Shown: positions 11,553-13,837 of the stretch, in pieces | How positions within the stretch are numbered: the first letter of the stretch is position 1 | How the letters are laid out: the number at the start of each line of letters is the position of its first letter | Source of the DNA: an uncultured Clostridia bacterium | Lineage (GTDB): Bacteria > Bacillota > Clostridia > Oscillospirales > Acutalibacteraceae | Direction of reading: 5' to 3' | Length of the DNA stretch: 13,837 nucleotides | NCBI GenBank assembly: GCA_937919155.1 | Contig: CALFPM010000015.1 | Span: 1-13,837 of the forward strand | Notes under the pieces: model-generated | Seen by the model: only the letters and a program-made list of their open reading frames with translations | The model's database searches: none | Told to the model about the DNA's origin: nothing | Program-made: the position numbers and the translations under genes

Positions 11553-13745
11553 ATGAAAAAAGCACTTTCACTTTTTCTTGCTTTTTTGCTTGTGATCGGA
11601 GGTCTGAGCATAGCTTATGCGGAAAATTCGTCTGCAAAGCTTTATGGTACTTACGGCAATGATATGCTTTTTCAACAGAACAAAGATGCTGTTTTTGCAG
11701 GAACTGCGATCCCGGGTGCGGAAATATCCGCAGAGCTTTATAATGCGACAGGCAAACTTGCCGCAAGCGGCAACTCAACCGCTTTGGCAGACGGCACTTT
11801 TGAGGTTTCTTTCGCCGCTCCCGCAGGCGGATATGAAGAATATAAAGTGATTCTCAAGGAAAACGGCACTGTTTTTGCACAGCTTGAGGGCGTTGTATTC
11901 GGCGAGCTCTGGCTGGCAAGCGGACAGAGTAATATGCAGTATCCTCTTTCTCAGGCAAAGGGCGGCGCGGATATGTTCGTAAACGGCGAAAAGCTGAGCA
12001 AATGGCTCAGGGTGCTGCTTGTGCCTCCTTATGTGAACAACAAAGTTGAAGATACTTATGCCGACCCTCAGCAGGATATTGCGGACGCAAAATGGGTTAC
12101 GGGTGAAAACGGCGAAGTTTATTCAATGAGTGCCGTTGCTTATTATTTTGCGGCGCAGATGCTTGAGGAGCTTGATATGCCCATAGGCGTGCTCAATGCA
12201 TCTCTTGGCGGCTCATCAATTGAGAGCTGGCTCTCGAGAGAGGCGATTGACGGCGATGAAACGGTGAAAAACAATCTCGTTTCGCGCAAACGGTATATTG
12301 AAAGAAACGATTGGTCGGAATCAGAGCAGAATATTTACGGCGATATGACCGCTAACTATAACCATAAGATTGAGGCGCTCGGGCATTTCAGACCCGCGGG
12401 TCTTATCTGGTATCAGGGCGAATCAGACCTGATGTCCCGTTACACCGAGGCGGAATATGAGGCTATGTATGACCTTATGCAGCGTTCTTATTCGGAACTC
12501 TTCGGCTTTGAAAATGAGCTGATGCCATTTATCTGCACTCAGCTTGCATCATATCTTTATTCCGATGACGGACTGATTCTTCTTGATTGGAACATTAATT
12601 ACTGCAAAATTCAGGCGGCGCGCCCCGAATCAAGGGCGGTTGTCACGATTTATGATGTGCCCCTCACCTACATTCCTGAGGCAGGTCCCATTCATCCCGA
12701 ATGCAAAAAAGAAATAGGCGAAAGAATGGCACTTGCCGCAAAGGGTCTTGTTTACGGCGGCGGCAACGAATACACGGCGGCAACGGCTGAAAAGGCGGAA
12801 ATACGTGATGGTGCGGTGTATGTCACCTTTAAAAATACAGGTGGCAGTCTTTCTTGCGCAGGAAATGAGCTTTACGGTTTTGCCGTGTGCGGTGCAGACG
12901 GTGTTTATGCTCAGGCAAATGCGGAAATCGTGTCTGCCGATACGGTTAAGGTTTGGAGCGATGATGTTGCAAATCCCGTTTCCGCAAGCTATGCCTATTG
13001 TGTAAGCAATATGCGCTCAAATCTTTTTGCCGCTTCAGGTCTGCCTGTTTGTCCTTTTGTGACGGATAAATCCGCAGGCACTCACTATTGGTCTGACCGT
13101 CAATGGACAGACTGCAACGATGAGTTCACATGGCATGTAATGAATGAAGCGGGTCTTAACAAAAATTATGCATCGTGGCTGTCGGAAGGTGCGGAAATAA
13201 CCTTTGCAGAGGGTGCGATGAATGTAAAGGGCGGCAGTGAATTCACACTCAGCCCCGTGCTTAACTGCGAAAAGAACAAGAAATTTGACGATGCGGACAA
13301 CGATTATTCCGATTACGGAAAAATGAAAATCCGCATCCGCAACAACGGCGAAAAGCCTGTTGATGTGGGCGGAGTGAAGATATATAAAAATGCACTCATA
13401 TGGTATTCGCCTGCCGTTGACGGCACAAAAGGTGTTGAAATCTCAATTCCTGCTGACGGTCAGTGGCATACCGTTACATTTGACCTGAACAGACTTTATC
13501 TTTTCGGCAATGAGGGCGGCGCAGGCAGACCCTGCGGCAAGCTCAATAAGGTTACGGAAATCCGTTTTGAGTTTGCAAGCGCGGAAAATGCGGAAATCAG
13601 CATCGACAGCGTCCGTTTTGCTCCTGATACTTCGGACGGCAAGGCTCAGTTTGACCCCGATTCAGCAACACTTGACACAGTGCTTGAAAAAATCACTGCA
13701 TTTTTTGTTAACATAATCGGCAGGATAATTTCGATTTTTAGATAA
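11553..13745 (+). CDS. Secreted sialate-O-acetylesterase-like SGNH esterase with C-terminal binding domain
   Basis: The 730-residue product has a classical signal peptide (cleavage likely after AYA, residue 23). An N-terminal beta domain (about 25-110) leads into an SGNH/SIAE-type esterase domain (about 110-395): ELWLASGQSNM with nucleophile Ser126, NASLGGSSIESW at 215-226, IWYQGESD at 285-292, and IHPECKKEIGERMA with catalytic His381. Such enzymes remove acetyl groups from sugars; with arabinose and rhamnose enzymes nearby, acetylated pectin or hemicellulose is more likely than sialic acid, but this is inference. No Asp stands three residues before His381 (Gly378). After a beta domain (about 400-490), residues about 510-690 form another beta-rich region resembling a carbohydrate-binding module. 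The chain ends in an amphipathic hydrophobic tail (about 705-730). ATG at 11553 is chosen because GAGGTGA covers the alternative GTG at 11544. It is the last gene of its operon, with a strong terminator downstream. Confidence 0.92.
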   Translation: MKKALSLFLAFLLVIGGLSIAYAENSSAKLYGTYGNDMLFQQNKDAVFAGTAIPGAEISAELYNATGKLAASGNSTALADGTFEVSFAAPAGGYEEYKVILKENGTVFAQLEGVVFGELWLASGQSNMQYPLSQAKGGADMFVNGEKLSKWLRVLLVPPYVNNKVEDTYADPQQDIADAKWVTGENGEVYSMSAVAYYFAAQMLEELDMPIGVLNASLGGSSIESWLSREAIDGDETVKNNLVSRKRYIERNDWSESEQNIYGDMTANYNHKIEALGHFRPAGLIWYQGESDLMSRYTEAEYEAMYDLMQRSYSELFGFENELMPFICTQLASYLYSDDGLILLDWNINYCKIQAARPESRAVVTIYDVPLTYIPEAGPIHPECKKEIGERMALAAKGLVYGGGNEYTAATAEKAEIRDGAVYVTFKNTGGSLSCAGNELYGFAVCGADGVYAQANAEIVSADTVKVWSDDVANPVSASYAYCVSNMRSNLFAASGLPVCPFVTDKSAGTHYWSDRQWTDCNDEFTWHVMNEAGLNKNYASWLSEGAEITFAEGAMNVKGGSEFTLSPVLNCEKNKKFDDADNDYSDYGKMKIRIRNNGEKPVDVGGVKIYKNALIWYSPAVDGTKGVEISIPADGQWHTVTFDLNRLYLFGNEGGAGRPCGKLNKVTEIRFEFASAENAEISIDSVRFAPDTSDGKAQFDPDSATLDTVLEKITAFFVNIIGRIISIFR

Positions 13746-13751
13746 AAAGAC

Positions 13752-13779
13752 AGGCTGCTTCGTGTGAAGCAGCCTTTTT
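13752..13779 (+). terminator. Intrinsic terminator of the secreted-protein/esterase operon
   Basis: A perfect 10-bp stem (AGGCTGCTTC at 13752-13761 and GAAGCAGCCT at 13766-13775) with a GTGT loop is followed by four more T's. It starts 6 bases after the esterase stop codon. The flanking AAAAAG upstream could also support termination from the right. Confidence 0.9.
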
Positions 13780-13817
13780 GTTTAGAGTAAAATGACTTGA
13801 ACTAAATACGCCGTAAA

Positions 13818-13833
13818 GGTCGGATTTCCGACC
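13818..13833. repeat. Short palindrome near the right edge
   Basis: GGTCGG (13818-13823) and CCGACC (13828-13833) are perfect inverted arms around ATTT, 4 bases from the window end. It has no T-run. It resembles the intergenic palindromic repeats that I recall from Clostridia genomes, but only one copy is visible and the sequence is cut off. Confidence 0.35.
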
Positions 13834-13837
13834 CATC

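Noticed and set aside
12681..12698. Missing Asp three residues before catalytic His381 of the esterase, as possible loss of function
   Set aside because: From memory, SIAE-type relatives often read xxIHP without Asp at this place, and Ser126 and His381 are intact, so this is not good evidence of inactivity.
1..13837. CRISPR arrays, tRNA or rRNA genes, transposases, phage genes or toxin-antitoxin pairs
   Set aside because: I saw no regularly spaced repeats, no tRNA-like cloverleaf and no protein with such motifs on either strand.

Overview
The window looks like a chromosomal segment of a Gram-positive, plant-fibre-degrading gut-type Clostridium relative (Oscillospiraceae/Lachnospiraceae-like). 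This is inferred from strong AGGAG-type ribosome binding sites, sigma-A-like TTGACA/TATAAT promoters, short intergenic gaps, intrinsic hairpin terminators, Firmicute-type signal peptides and moderate GC content. No phylogenetic marker gene is present, so the family-level placement is a guess. There are no tRNA, rRNA, CRISPR, transposase or phage genes, and no gene-free stretch exceeds 300 bases.

Layout. (1) 1-3081, minus strand: a large secreted GH51 alpha-L-arabinofuranosidase, followed 3 bases later by an alpha/beta-hydrolase that runs off the left edge. (2) 3082-3262: a divergent control region with one promoter per direction and two inverted repeats around the GH51 promoter. (3) 3263-6238, plus strand: an operon of a secreted PHP-domain metallohydrolase and a cytoplasmic GH51 arabinofuranosidase, ended by a 10-bp hairpin. 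(4) 6276-8453, minus strand: a GH78-type alpha-L-rhamnosidase. (5) 8454-8567: back-to-back promoters whose -35 boxes overlap. (6) 8568-9035, plus strand: a low-molecular-weight protein tyrosine phosphatase, convergent across a bidirectional terminator with (7) 9066-9893, minus strand: a membrane-anchored glycerophosphodiester phosphodiesterase. (8) 9894-10167: a divergent spacer with a structured leader. (9) 10168-13745, plus strand: an operon of an unrecognised secreted protein and a secreted SGNH/sialate-O-acetylesterase-like enzyme, ended by a strong terminator. A short palindrome sits at the right edge.

How the genes fit together. Five or six of the nine genes point to breakdown of arabinose- and rhamnose-rich, acetylated plant polysaccharide, such as pectic rhamnogalacturonan-I with arabinan or arabinogalactan side chains. 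A secreted arabinofuranosidase and a secreted esterase would work outside the cell, while the second arabinofuranosidase and the rhamnosidase lack signal peptides and would finish imported oligosaccharides inside. No transporter, SusC/D pair or transcription factor lies in the window, so uptake and control must be encoded elsewhere. The phosphatase and phosphodiesterase look like ordinary neighbours. The least understood parts are the secreted protein at 10168-11547 and its leader, the secreted PHP protein, and the hydrophobic C-terminal tails on two secreted proteins.
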